In this document: positions 17,570 to 26,442 of the stretch, one piece after another
Position numbering within the stretch: the first letter of the stretch is position 1
How the letters are laid out: the number at the start of each line of letters is the position of its first letter
From: Candidatus Eiseniibacteriota bacterium
GTDB taxonomy: Bacteria; Eisenbacteria; RBG-16-71-46; CAIMUX01; WJJG01
Direction of reading: 5' to 3'
Assembly: GCA_023129715.1 (NCBI GenBank)
Contig: JAGMBO010000060.1
Coordinates: 1-54,114, forward strand
DNA: 54,114 nt
Made by a program: the position numbers and the translations under genes
The notes under the pieces: model-generated
What the model was told of the DNA's origin: nothing
The model's input: only the letters and a program-made list of their open reading frames with translations
Database searches by the model: none

Positions 17570-19183
17570 CTAGGCTGACTCCTCGTCGGAAACATCGTTC
17601 TGATGCAGCGGCAAGTAGATGATGAATTCCGTGCCCTCGCCGGGCGTGCTGTGCACCTCGATCGATCCCCCATGGTTGCGCACGATCCCATAGGAGACGG
17701 GGAGTCCCAGGCCGGTCCCCTTGCCAACCTCCTTGGTCGTGAAGAAGGGGTCGAAAACCTTGTCCATGATCTCAGGCGACATCCCCGGCCCGGTGTCGAC
17801 GACCCTGATCGCAATCGCCTCGCGCTGATGGTCGCGTGCAGCGGAGAGAGTCAGCTTCCCGCCCCGGCCCATCGCCTCCGAGGCATTGATCAGCAGGTTC
17901 ATGATCGCCTGCTGGATCTGCCCGCCATCGACGTTGAGTCGCGGAAGTTCCTCGTCCAGATCGACTTCGACCTCGATCTCCTGCAGCGCCAGTTGGTGGC
18001 CGAGAATCTCGATGCACTGGTGGATGAGCTCGTTGATGTCGTGCTCCTGGCGATCCAACCTGGAGCGCCGCGAGAAGGCGAGCAGATTGCGCACGATCTT
18101 GCTGATGCGCATCGTCTCTCGACCCATCACCTCGAGGTTCTGACGGAAGTCATCGGTCTTCTCACTGGGGAAGACGTTGTTCTTGACCCATCCCTGGAAC
18201 ATCCGGATGAAGGTCAGGATCCCCATCAGGGGGTTGTTGATCTCGTGGGCCACAGATGCCGAGAGCTTGCCCAGGGAGGCGAGCTTCTCGGACTGCAGGA
18301 GTTGGGCCTGAGTCTCCTCCAGCTCGGCGGTTCGCTCATGGACCCGATCCTCCAGACTGTGGGCCCACTGCTCGACTTCTTCACGCGCTTTCTTGAGATC
18401 ACTCGTCATCTGGTTGAAGGCATAGGCCAATTCACCGATCTCGGTGCGCGACTCCACGGCGAGGCGGTAATCGAGGTCGCCGGCGGCGACGCGCTTGACC
18501 CCCTGCATCAACTGCGAGACCGGCCTGCGGATGAAGCGTTTGACGAAGAAGCGTAGGAAGAGTGAGAGCACGACGACGATGATCACGGTGAATCCGATGA
18601 TGAAGATCGTGGTTTTCAGCAGCTCGCGATCGATGGCCGCAAGGCTCTTCTTGATGTAGAGCACACCGAGAACGTTTTGGTCTTGGGGATGATGGTGGCA
18701 GGGATCGCGGTAGCAGGCCGGCTCGTTGTAGATCGGTGCGACGACGCCGAAGGTGCGATGGTCGCCCTCATCGAATACGCGGCTGCGCTCATCATGACCG
18801 AGCTCGACGAGCGGGGTCGCGCCGGCATGGCACTGAATGCAGCCCTCTTCGGTGATGCTGACGACGGTGCCTAGGTCACGCGGATCGGAGGAAAAGGTGA
18901 TCTCGCCCAGCTTGTTGAAGATCCGCACGCTCTCGATACGTTCTTCCCGGCCGATTTGAATGATCGTCTCGCTGATGCTCTGGCGATCGTTGCGCATCAT
19001 CGAGTGGAACAGGGCCCGTTGCACGATGCCGCTGAGCTGGTAGGCGTGAAGGCGCACATGCCCCATCAGATTATCGTGCTGCATTGCGATGGTGACCGCG
19101 GCCAGCGCTCCGACGAGCAAGGGGATCATGACGGCGCCGGTGACCGTCAGACGCGTTCCTATGGAACGGAAACCGCGCTGCAT
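17570..19183 (-). CDS. Sensor histidine kinase with periplasmic heme-c motifs
   Basis: A 537-residue membrane kinase. TM1 is about residues 12-33 and TM2 about 191-213. The periplasmic loop between them holds CIQCH (115-119), a c-type heme motif, and CYRDPCH (157-163), a CX4CH variant. A HAMP domain (211-262), a coiled coil and the HisKA H313 in [12 protein letters not shown] follow. The HATPase has N (NASEAM), G1 (DTGPGM), F (DPFFTT) and G2 (GTGLGLP) boxes. The layout suggests sensing of redox potential or a gas ligand through periplasmic heme. ATG 19183 is chosen because a near-identical copy of the start region lies 44 bases upstream and ends in a stop overlapping this ATG. Confidence 0.85.
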   Translation of the reverse strand: MQRGFRSIGTRLTVTGAVMIPLLVGALAAVTIAMQHDNLMGHVRLHAYQLSGIVQRALFHSMMRNDRQSISETIIQIGREERIESVRIFNKLGEITFSSDPRDLGTVVSITEEGCIQCHAGATPLVELGHDERSRVFDEGDHRTFGVVAPIYNEPACYRDPCHHHPQDQNVLGVLYIKKSLAAIDRELLKTTIFIIGFTVIIVVVLSLFLRFFVKRFIRRPVSQLMQGVKRVAAGDLDYRLAVESRTEIGELAYAFNQMTSDLKKAREEVEQWAHSLEDRVHERTAELEETQAQLLQSEKLASLGKLSASVAHEINNPLMGILTFIRMFQGWVKNNVFPSEKTDDFRQNLEVMGRETMRISKIVRNLLAFSRRSRLDRQEHDINELIHQCIEILGHQLALQEIEVEVDLDEELPRLNVDGGQIQQAIMNLLINASEAMGRGGKLTLSAARDHQREAIAIRVVDTGPGMSPEIMDKVFDPFFTTKEVGKGTGLGLPVSYGIVRNHGGSIEVHSTPGEGTEFIIYLPLHQNDVSDEESA

Positions 19184-19248
19184 CAGATCCCGCCTCGGGT
19201 GACAATCGAACGGAAACTGCGCTGCATCAGACCCCGCCTCGGTTGACA
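19164..19248. repeat. 41-bp direct duplication over the kinase start
   Basis: Positions 19164-19204 and 19208-19248 are 41-bp copies with three mismatches, three bases apart. On the minus strand each holds GAGGCGGG(A/G)TCTGATGCAGCGC. Ribosome site, start codon and the first codons are thus duplicated. The outer copy opens a 14-residue reading starting MQRSFRSI that stops in TGA overlapping the ATG of the real gene. Confidence 0.9.
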
Positions 19249-19290
19249 GATGCCTGTGCTGCCCGCCGCGGGATGGTCCGCGCGACGGGG

Positions 19291-19755
19291 TTACCCCTCG
19301 CGATCCTCGTCGAGCACGACGCGTCCCTCGTCCTCTTGGCTCAGCCCGTGCCAGGGGCAGCCCGTGCGCAGGCAGATGTAGAGGTCGAGATCGAGACGCA
19401 CGATCGAGACATGCAGTTTCGCGGTGCGCGCACTGCAACGGCGGCAGCGCCGGTTGGGCTCGACGATCGAAGCGCCACAGCGCGGACAGGCGAGGTCTCG
19501 CATCTCGGTGTCCGGGTGCAGCGCGATGTCGGATTCCCGGTGTAACACATTGAAGCGCGGGGAGAGGCGCAGTTGCCCACGCTCTCCGGCGGTGTTGGTG
19601 ACCACGAGTTTGATCCAGTTGTCCTCGACGAGATCGTACTTGCAGTGTGGGCAGTAGGTGTGCAGATACGTCCCGGTCTTGAGGGCTTCCCTGCCGCTCC
19701 CGGGGCCGTCCGTCCGGGGATCCATCGGGTGTTCTGGGTGTTGCTCTTCAGGCAT
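19291..19755 (-). CDS. Zinc-ribbon protein, function unknown
   Basis: A 154-residue soluble protein with three Cys pairs: CPHCKYDL near residue 35, CPRCGAS near 90, and CRRC near 103; a Cys pair near 128-134 (CLRTGC) may add to them. These look like rubredoxin-like zinc ribbons. I do not recognise a family with known function. It sits between the NuoF-GltD gene (78 bases upstream) and the kinase on the same strand, so it is part of the redox operon. It may act as a small metal-binding adaptor. Confidence 0.65.
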   Translation of the reverse strand: MPEEQHPEHPMDPRTDGPGSGREALKTGTYLHTYCPHCKYDLVEDNWIKLVVTNTAGERGQLRLSPRFNVLHRESDIALHPDTEMRDLACPRCGASIVEPNRRCRRCSARTAKLHVSIVRLDLDLYICLRTGCPWHGLSQEDEGRVVLDEDREG

Positions 19756-19832
19756 CGTCCGAGACCGCTCCCCCGTCAGCGCTTGGGCCCGCCCTCCGTG
19801 CCTGTCCGGTCTACCCGGGGCGGGGCACCGCG

Positions 19833-22800
19833 CTAGAGATCACAGCGCAAGCAGCGCCGCGCCTCACAGATCGTGACCTTGCGATCGAGCCCCAATTCGA
19901 CTTCCTCGAAGTTACCCTTCCGCTGCCCGAGAGGCAACTCCCTCAGCTTCGGCCGGACAAGATGCTCGTCCTCGTCGGTCGGCTCGATCCGCTCGACCAT
20001 CATCCGCGGCCGAGGGTACCAGTAGCCGCCATACTTGCGGCCCTGCAGGTAGCAGTCGATCGAGACCGCCGCGCGGTGCCCAGCGGCCAGGGCCTCGACC
20101 ACCGTCGCCGGGCCGGTCACCGCGTCGCCACCGGCGAAGAAGCCGGGAACGTTCGTCGCGAGGGTGCGCTCGTCGACCCCCAGCGTGTTCCATCGACTCA
20201 CCGAGAACTTCGAGCCATTGGTGAGGAACGAGAGGTCCGGCTGCTGGCTGATCGCCGGGATGATCAGGTCGGCTTCGATAATGAATTCCGACCCCTCGAC
20301 GGGCACTGGGCGCCGCCGCCCGCTCTCGTCCGGCTCGCCGAGCTCGGTGCGAATGCATTCCATCCCGGTGACCTTCCCATCCTGGCCGACGATGCGCACC
20401 GGGGCGGTCAGGAAATCGATTTTCACCCCCTCCTCGATGGCCCCCTCGATCTCGCTCGGATTCGCCGGCATCTGCTCCCGCAGGCGGCGATAGACGATGT
20501 GCACCTCCTCCGATCCCAGGCGCAGTGCGGTTCTGGCGGCGTCGATGGCTGAGTTACCGCCGCCGATGACGCAGACCCTCCTGCCGGGGGAGACCGGCTC
20601 GCCGAGATTCACCCGGCGCAGAAAGTCGGTTGCGTCGAGGAATCCCTCGTACTCCTCCTCACCAGGAATGCGCAGCTTCAGACCCAGGTGGGCGCCCACG
20701 CCGAGGAAGAAGGCCTGGTAGCCTTCTCGGCGCAGATCTTCGAAGGTCACATCGCGCCCCACATGCACGCCGAGACGGATCTCGACCCCCATGCGCTCGA
20801 TCGCACCGATCTCGTCCTGGAGGACATCGCGGGGAAGCCGGTAGGCGGGAATGCCCACGTGGAGCATGCCGCCCGCCACCGGGAGCTGCTCGAAGATCGT
20901 GACCGGATAGCCCTTACGCGCCAGGTCGTGGGCTGTGGTCAGCCCGGCCGGTCCCGCCCCGACGACGGCGACCTTCTTCTCCGGGAACCGCACGGGCACC
21001 GGTTTGACCTCTTTGAGACTCTCGCGCATTTCGTCGGCGACCGCTCGCTTCAGAGCACAGATCGAGATCGGCTTGTCCACGTCACCGCGCGTGCAGCGGC
21101 TCTCGCAGGCGTGCGGACAGACCCGGCCGAGGACCATCGGCAGGGGATTGTCCTCGCGGATGATCTTCCAGGCCTTCTCAAATCGCCCCTCGGCGATCAG
21201 GGCGATGTAGGTGGCGGCGTCCTGGCCCGTCGGACAGGCGGATTGGCAGGGGGGCGGGCTGAGGCGCTTGCAAACGCCTGCCTGACAGTGCTTGTCGAAG
21301 ATGTGCGCCTCATACTCGTGGCGGAAGTAGCGCAAGGTGCTCAGGACCGGGTTGGGCGCGGTCTGGCCGAGTCCGCAGAGCGAAGCGTGCTGAATGACTT
21401 CACTGAGTTCGACGAGCCGGTTCAGGTCCTCAGGGACCCCCTCGCCACGGGAGATCCGTTCGAGGATCCCGAGCAGCTGCTGGGTGCCTTCCCGGCACGG
21501 GGTGCACTTGCCACACGACTCATCCGCGGTGAATTCGAGGAAGAATCGGGCGACGTCGACCATGCAGCTCGTCTCGTCCATGACGACCATGCCGCCCGAG
21601 CCGACGATCGCGCCGGTCTTGACCACCGACTCGTAGTCGACGGGGGTGTCGATCAGGGCCTCGGGCAGGCATCCGCCGGAGGGCCCGCCGATCTGCACCG
21701 CCTTCAGGTGGCGATGCTCGGGAATGCCGCCGCCGATGTCGAAGACGATCTTGCGCAAGGGTGTGCCCATCGGGACTTCGATCAGGCCGATGTTGTTGAC
21801 GCAGCCGGTAAGGGCGAAAACCTTGGTGCCCTTGCTACGCTCGGTTCCCAGACTGGCAAACCACTTCGCGCCGCGATGGATGATCTGCGGGACATTGGCA
21901 TAGCTCTCGACATTGTTGAGCACCGTGGGGCGGTCCCAGAGTCCCTTGATTGCAGGGAAGGGGGGGCGCGGCCGCGGCATCCCGCGCTTGCCCTCGATGG
22001 AGCGCATCAGCGCGGTCTCCTCGCCGCAGACGAAGGCGCCGGCGCCGTAATAGAGGTCGATGTCCATATCGAAGCCGGAACCGAGGATGTCGTTGCCGAG
22101 CAGGCCATACTCGCGCGCCTGAGCGATTGCCGTATGCAGGCGCTTGATGGCCAGGGGATACTCTGCACGCACATAGATGTAGCCCTGGTGCGCGCCGATC
22201 GCCCTGGCGCCGATGATCATGCCCTCGAGGACGGAGTGGGGATCGCTCTCCAGGATCGAGCGATCCATGAATGCGCCCGGGTCCCCCTCATCGGCATTGC
22301 AGAGGATGAACTTCAAATCACCCGGCGCCTTGGCGCAGAAATCCCACTTGAGCCCCGTCGGGAATCCGGCCCCCCCGCGGCCGCGCAGGCCCGAGGCTTT
22401 CATCTCGGCGATGATCTCCTCGGGCGACATCTCGGTCAGCGCCTTGGCGACTCCGATGTATCCATCGCGGGCGATGTACTCGTCGATCTTGTCCGGGTCG
22501 ATCAGGCCGCGATTGCGCAGGGCCACGAGCACCTGGTGACCGAAGAAGCCGATGTCCTTGATCTTGGGCACGAGCTGCTTGCGATCAGGGCTCTCGAAGA
22601 GGTGCTCTTTGACCACGCGTCCCTTGACGAGATACTCCTCGACGAAGTGGGGAGCATCCTCAGGAGATAGCCGCTGATAGAAGACCCCGTCGGGATAGGC
22701 CACCAGCAGGGGGCCGGCGGCGCAGAACCCATTGCACCCGGTTGTCGCGAGGTAGATCTCATCCTGCAGGCCGCGCTTCTTGATCTCTTCTTCCAGAGCG

Positions 22801-22880
22801 TCCCGCACGTCGAGCGAGCCGCTCGCCACGCAGCTCGTTCCTGCGCAGATCAACAAGTGCACTCGGTACGCCTTCTCCAT
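19833..22880 (-). CDS. NuoF/HndC-like flavoprotein fused to a GltD/NfnB-type module
   Basis: A 1015-residue cytosolic fusion. Residues 1-85 are a thioredoxin-like [2Fe-2S] domain (C12, C17, C48, C52). Then comes the Complex I 51-kDa domain with the NADH/FMN loop SGLRGRGGAGFPTGLKW, the SLBB region and the 4Fe-4S site CGKCTPCREG. From about residue 545 a GltD-type module follows. It has N-terminal Fe-S cysteines (CQSACPTG, CPHACESRC), FAD loop GAGPAGLTTA, NADPH site GGGNSAIDAA with YRR, and closing FAGGD. All these sites look intact, so it could take electrons from NADH and exchange with NADPH. No H-cluster hydrogenase partner is in the window. AGGACGG precedes the ATG. Confidence 0.9.
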   Translation of the reverse strand: MEKAYRVHLLICAGTSCVASGSLDVRDALEEEIKKRGLQDEIYLATTGCNGFCAAGPLLVAYPDGVFYQRLSPEDAPHFVEEYLVKGRVVKEHLFESPDRKQLVPKIKDIGFFGHQVLVALRNRGLIDPDKIDEYIARDGYIGVAKALTEMSPEEIIAEMKASGLRGRGGAGFPTGLKWDFCAKAPGDLKFILCNADEGDPGAFMDRSILESDPHSVLEGMIIGARAIGAHQGYIYVRAEYPLAIKRLHTAIAQAREYGLLGNDILGSGFDMDIDLYYGAGAFVCGEETALMRSIEGKRGMPRPRPPFPAIKGLWDRPTVLNNVESYANVPQIIHRGAKWFASLGTERSKGTKVFALTGCVNNIGLIEVPMGTPLRKIVFDIGGGIPEHRHLKAVQIGGPSGGCLPEALIDTPVDYESVVKTGAIVGSGGMVVMDETSCMVDVARFFLEFTADESCGKCTPCREGTQQLLGILERISRGEGVPEDLNRLVELSEVIQHASLCGLGQTAPNPVLSTLRYFRHEYEAHIFDKHCQAGVCKRLSPPPCQSACPTGQDAATYIALIAEGRFEKAWKIIREDNPLPMVLGRVCPHACESRCTRGDVDKPISICALKRAVADEMRESLKEVKPVPVRFPEKKVAVVGAGPAGLTTAHDLARKGYPVTIFEQLPVAGGMLHVGIPAYRLPRDVLQDEIGAIERMGVEIRLGVHVGRDVTFEDLRREGYQAFFLGVGAHLGLKLRIPGEEEYEGFLDATDFLRRVNLGEPVSPGRRVCVIGGGNSAIDAARTALRLGSEEVHIVYRRLREQMPANPSEIEGAIEEGVKIDFLTAPVRIVGQDGKVTGMECIRTELGEPDESGRRRPVPVEGSEFIIEADLIIPAISQQPDLSFLTNGSKFSVSRWNTLGVDERTLATNVPGFFAGGDAVTGPATVVEALAAGHRAAVSIDCYLQGRKYGGYWYPRPRMMVERIEPTDEDEHLVRPKLRELPLGQRKGNFEEVELGLDRKVTICEARRCLRCDL

Positions 22881-22907
22881 GGTCCGTCCTGTTTCCTCTC
22901 AAGGGTC

Positions 22908-22943
22908 CTTGTCTTGGTGCTTGTCTTGATCCTCGTCTCGATC
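22908..22943. repeat. Three 12-bp tandem repeats upstream of the NuoF-GltD gene
   Basis: CTTGTCTTGGTG, CTTGTCTTGATC and CTCGTCTCGATC follow one another from 22908 to 22943, in the 135-base gap before the NuoF-GltD start. Confidence 0.8.
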
Positions 22944-23015
22944 CCTACCCTGAATCCTCGCGAGCGCCCCCGCGCCGCGGCCCATCGTTGCGGTCCGCCG
23001 CGCGAGTGCGATCTC

Positions 23016-23399
23016 CTAGTATGTCGTCTCGCTCCCCATCGACAAGGCGTACTCCACGACGGGGTTGCCGTGCATCACATGATCCTCGAAGATCCTGGCG
23101 GTTTTCTCGGCATCCAGCTTGACGTACTTCACCGGCGCCTCGCCCCTCGTCTCCAGGGTCATCATCGGCTCGTGACTGCAGAGGCCCGCACAGCCTGACG
23201 AGGTGAGGATCACGTCCTGTAGCCCGCGCCGCTCGACCTCCTTGAGCAACACGTTCATGATCTCGCGGGCCCCGGCGGCGATGCCGCAGGTGCCCATGTG
23301 GACCGTGACCTTGACCCGGTAGTTGCCATCCCGCAGGTTGACGGTGCCCTGCACGGACTGCTTGATTCTCTTCAAGTCCTCAACCTTGAGCTTGGCCAT
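23016..23399 (-). CDS. HndB-like thioredoxin-fold [2Fe-2S] ferredoxin
   Basis: A 127-residue protein starting MAKLKVEDLKRIK, the usual opening of HndB-type ferredoxins in NADP-reducing hydrogenase clusters. CGIAAGA near residue 38 and SSGCAGLCSHEP near residue 70 supply the cluster ligands, though the first Cys pair of classic members is reduced to one. It should pass electrons within the NuoF-type complex encoded next. ATG 23399 has GGGAG six bases upstream and overlaps the end of the preceding gene by 20 bases. Confidence 0.85.
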   Translation of the reverse strand: MAKLKVEDLKRIKQSVQGTVNLRDGNYRVKVTVHMGTCGIAAGAREIMNVLLKEVERRGLQDVILTSSGCAGLCSHEPMMTLETRGEAPVKYVKLDAEKTARIFEDHVMHGNPVVEYALSMGSETTY

Positions 23400-23964
23400 C
23401 GTTTCTCCCTTCATCGCGGGCGTCGGTGTGCGCCCCCTCTTCGCCGCCGGTGAGGCTCTTGCGGATCAGGGCGAGGACCGCCGGTGTGGTGATCGGGATC
23501 TCGCCCAGCTCTTTCCTGATCTCCCGGGTGTCCAGGCTGCATTGCACACCGCCGGCGTTGCTCTCGAAGACGAAGTCGACCTCGGGATTGCCGAGGATCA
23601 GCGAAATCATCGTCGCTGCAAGATCGCCCAGCGGCTTGCGGTCGATGTGACTGCCCTGGAACGTCGCGGTGATGCTCGTTCCCCGGCCGGGCGCCGAATC
23701 GACTTCGAGCCGGCCGCCCGTCTCGCGGGCGGCTTGATCGAGCAGCGGAAGCCCGAGACCGACCCGCCGTGTCGTGCGCGTAGTCACGAATGGATCGCGG
23801 GCCCCGGCCAGCATCTGCGGATCCATCCCGCGGCCATTGTCCTTGATCGATATCACCAACAGGTCCTCGCGCGGATTTTCCGTAATCCCGATCTCCACCA
23901 GGCTCGCCCCGGCGGCGGTGCTGTTCTCGACGATGTCCAGGATATGCAGTGAGAGATCTTCCAT
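23380..23964 (-). CDS. Histidine-kinase-like ATPase protein (HATPase_c only)
   Basis: A 194-residue protein with a GHKL ATP-binding fold but no phospho-acceptor His domain. The N box is LDIVENSTAAGAS, G1 is DNGRGMD, the F-like box is DPFVTT and G2 is RVGLGLPLLD. Such stand-alone ATPases of the RsbW/anti-sigma type accompany bifurcating hydrogenase operons in several anaerobes, with unknown function. ATG 23964 is chosen because it follows the PHP gene stop by one base (TGAGATG). An in-frame ATG at 23991 is the alternative. Confidence 0.8.
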   Translation of the reverse strand: MEDLSLHILDIVENSTAAGASLVEIGITENPREDLLVISIKDNGRGMDPQMLAGARDPFVTTRTTRRVGLGLPLLDQAARETGGRLEVDSAPGRGTSITATFQGSHIDRKPLGDLAATMISLILGNPEVDFVFESNAGGVQCSLDTREIRKELGEIPITTPAVLALIRKSLTGGEEGAHTDARDEGRNDGQAQG

Positions 23965-23965
23965 C

Positions 23966-24748
23966 TCATGCTCCCGGAGCCTCTTCAGCAATGCTCCGCC
24001 CGTCCCGGCCCTGCAGGGCCAGCTGCAGTTCGCCGAACTCCGCCGCGGCTGCCTGCAAGTAGGCTGGATGCGAACCGAGCGCCTCTAGATCATGGGCATC
24101 CGAGGCCGTCACGAAGGTGAGCCGGCGGTATTCGGGGAAGCGCCGGCGGGCCTCCACCAGGGACATCCGCGCGGAGATCTCGACTGCGTCGAGGGGCAGG
24201 TCGGGCGGAATGAAGCCGAGCTGGCCGACCAAGCTGAAGCTCTCTCGGTCAATGTGGCTCGCCACCGCCAGCCCATTGCGCTCGTGGATGGCGTCGACGA
24301 TCTCATTGACACTGAGGCTCGTCGCCCCGATCAGCAGGCGCGTGTTCATTCCTTCCACTTCGTCCCGTTCGTTGGCCACGACCTGGAGGCCGAAGAGATT
24401 TTCGTCGTTCTTTCCCGGTTGCAGCCGGTCGTAGACCAGCGCCTGGAGGGAGAGGGCCTCCGCGAGGTGCTCGAAGAATCCCAAGATGTGGGCTTCCTCC
24501 GCGGAGGTCACCTCCATCCCCGGGATCACGGCCAGATCGCTGCCCGCGGCGGCGCGCATGACGGCCCCGGCGTTCTCCGCGCTGTTGTGGTCGGTCACCG
24601 CGATCATCGCTAGATGCCTCGCAATGGCGTGGCGGACGATTTTCTCCGGCGTCATGTCGAGCGTGGCGCAGGGGGATAGGCACGTGTGGACGTGCAAGTC
24701 GGCCCGTAGGCCACGCAGTCCTCTGCTCCGCTTCTCCTCGGCATGCAC
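23966..24748 (-). CDS. PHP-domain metal-dependent phosphoesterase
   Basis: A 260-residue protein of the PHP family. The metal-binding motifs are DLHVHTCLSPCA near residue 17, VTDHNS near 51, the Glu in GMEVTSAEE near 78, SHID near 164, and ASDAHD near 214. The reaction would be phosphoester hydrolysis. The substrate is unknown; nucleotide or cofactor repair is possible. It starts with GTG at 24748 and lies between a DRTGG gene and the HATPase gene, a companion set I associate with NuoEF-type operons of anaerobes. Confidence 0.85.
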   Translation of the reverse strand: MHAEEKRSRGLRGLRADLHVHTCLSPCATLDMTPEKIVRHAIARHLAMIAVTDHNSAENAGAVMRAAAGSDLAVIPGMEVTSAEEAHILGFFEHLAEALSLQALVYDRLQPGKNDENLFGLQVVANERDEVEGMNTRLLIGATSLSVNEIVDAIHERNGLAVASHIDRESFSLVGQLGFIPPDLPLDAVEISARMSLVEARRRFPEYRRLTFVTASDAHDLEALGSHPAYLQAAAAEFGELQLALQGRDGRSIAEEAPGA

Positions 24749-24777
24749 CGGCTGTCCGTTTCTCCCTCGCGTGAGCC

Positions 24778-25119
24778 TCAGCCTCCCACGATGCCCAGAT
24801 CGTGGAGCCGGCTGACGACCGCGAAGGCCGAATCCTCGGAGACTAGGATGGGCACACCCTCCGCCTCCGCCTTGCGGATGGTCTCCTCATCCGGTTCTCT
24901 GCCCTTGATTAGGATGATGCCTGCCAGGGAGCGCATGATGGCCACCGCCACGACGTTTTGATGCGACTGCAGGGTGACCCACACGGCGCCCTCGTGCGCA
25001 TTGCCGATCACATCGCTCAGCATGTCGCTGACGTAGCCGTGGGTGACCTCGGTCTCCAGGTGGCCCGCCCCGGTCCTGACTTCCAGTCCCAGGCGCTCGA
25101 CGATCTCACTCAGTTTCAT
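24778..25119 (-). CDS. DRTGG-domain protein
   Basis: A 113-residue alpha/beta protein made of a single DRTGG-type domain, with TEVTHGYVSDMLSDVIGNA near the N-terminus and GIILIKGREPDEET in the middle. DRTGG domains are found next to CBS pairs and HPr-kinase-like proteins and are thought to bind ligands. AGGAAGG precedes ATG 25119, which lies inside the end of the CBS-HATPase gene. A second DRTGG gene lies at 26086-26442. Confidence 0.75.
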   Translation of the reverse strand: MKLSEIVERLGLEVRTGAGHLETEVTHGYVSDMLSDVIGNAHEGAVWVTLQSHQNVVAVAIMRSLAGIILIKGREPDEETIRKAEAEGVPILVSEDSAFAVVSRLHDLGIVGG

Positions 25120-26032
25120 TGGCCTTCCTAGTGAAGATCCTGATCTTCAGGGTTGTGCCGACTCCCGGAGTGGAACGCAGATCCATCCGGTCGGCGCATT
25201 TCTTGATGTTCTGCAACCCCATCCCGGCCCCGAACCCGAGTTCGCGCACCCAGTCCGCGGCGGTCGAGTATCCGGGGCGCATTGCTTTCTCGATGTCCGC
25301 AATCCCCGGGCCCTGGTCGCGGATCCGCAACGAGACCTCCTGGGGCGTAATGCGGTACTCCATGACGCCGCGGTCGGCGTAGATGACGACGTTCATCTCG
25401 GCTTCATAGGAGGCGATCGCCAGGCGATGGGCGATGTCGGGATGGATGCCGAGCCGTTTGAGATTGCGTTTCATCTGCGTCGATGCTTTGCCGGCCAGAT
25501 CGAAGTCCTTGCCCTTGACCTCGTAGGTCAGATAGATCTCCTTGTACTCGGCGGTGAGGTCTTCAAAGATGTGACTCGCCCGGTACTGGCGGATCTCCTC
25601 TTCCCGCAGGGCGTGCTCGAGTTTGCCCAGCAGCCCCTCGATGATCGCGCCCTTGGTCATGATGCCGATCAGCGAGCCGTCGCGGCGATCGATGACCGGA
25701 AAGCGCCCGAACCCCGACGCGTCGAAGTGCTGGATCGTCTGGACCAGGAGCTGGTCGGCGTAGAGGACTTCCGGGTCGCGCGTCATCTTCTCGCGGATCG
25801 GGCAGTCCTGCCCCCCGGAGCTGAGCCAACCAATTAGGTCCTCGATGCTGATGATTCCCACGACCCGCCCATCTTCGACCACCGGCGTGCCCGAGATGCG
25901 CCGGTCCCGAAGAATCGCACGCAGTTCGCTCATCATCTGGTCGGGGTGCGTGACAATCGGCTCACGCCGGATGATGTCCGCCACCCGCAGCTGGTAGAGC
26001 AGCTCTCGTGTCTTTGCGAATCTAGGGTCCAT
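25106..26032 (-). CDS. CBS-pair protein with C-terminal HATPase domain
   Basis: A 308-residue protein. Residues about 15-150 hold a CBS pair (ISGTPVVEDGRVVGIISIEDLI and a second copy with GRFPVIDRRDGSLIGIM), which usually binds adenosyl ligands. Residues about 165-305 form an RsbW-like GHKL ATPase (ASYEAEMNVVIYAD, RDQGPGI, GFGAGMGLQNI). An energy-state sensor coupled to an ATPase switch is plausible. It overlaps the downstream DRTGG gene by 14 bases. Confidence 0.85.
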   Translation of the reverse strand: MDPRFAKTRELLYQLRVADIIRREPIVTHPDQMMSELRAILRDRRISGTPVVEDGRVVGIISIEDLIGWLSSGGQDCPIREKMTRDPEVLYADQLLVQTIQHFDASGFGRFPVIDRRDGSLIGIMTKGAIIEGLLGKLEHALREEEIRQYRASHIFEDLTAEYKEIYLTYEVKGKDFDLAGKASTQMKRNLKRLGIHPDIAHRLAIASYEAEMNVVIYADRGVMEYRITPQEVSLRIRDQGPGIADIEKAMRPGYSTAADWVRELGFGAGMGLQNIKKCADRMDLRSTPGVGTTLKIRIFTRKANETE

Positions 26033-26085
26033 GTTTCACAGATCCACTACTGCGCCGCGCGATCGCCGGCGCGGCTCGGGGCGGG

Positions 26086-26442
26086 CTAGGTTCTGACCGC
26101 CGCACTACGCATCCCGGCCGCATAGAGCCGGCCGGATGCCTCGAAGAGGCTGAGGTCGGTCGACATCAAAACGATGTCCTCCTCCCGGGCCAGCTCGACG
26201 AGTCTCTCCTCCACCGGTTTGCCCCGTACGATCACCGCCGCCTTGATCCCGGCCACTGCGGAGGTGCGTACGACCTGCAGGGTTGCCAAACCGGTGAGCA
26301 TGACATCGGGTGTGCCCAGCCGGGCTAGGATGTCGCTCATCAGGTCGCTCGCCGCGACTGTGACGACTTCCTGCTGGAGCTCCTCTTCGCTGCCATGCAG
26401 GGCCTTGGCCGACAGCGCCTCTGCTAACGCGCTAAGTGTCAT
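26086..26442 (-). CDS. DRTGG-domain protein (second copy)
   Basis: A 118-residue protein like the 24778-25119 product (VAASDLMSDILARLG, AAVIVRGKPVEERLV). It is a diverged paralogue in the same operon. Its start overlaps the end of the NuoG-NuoE gene by 11 bases, and AAGGAAA precedes it. Confidence 0.7.
   Translation of the reverse strand: MTLSALAEALSAKALHGSEEELQQEVVTVAASDLMSDILARLGTPDVMLTGLATLQVVRTSAVAGIKAAVIVRGKPVEERLVELAREEDIVLMSTDLSLFEASGRLYAAGMRSAAVRT

Noticed and set aside
20688-22670. 660-codon plus-strand frame opposite the NuoF-GltD gene
   Set aside because: The minus-strand frame has unmistakable Complex I and GltD motifs; the plus frame is their antisense shadow.
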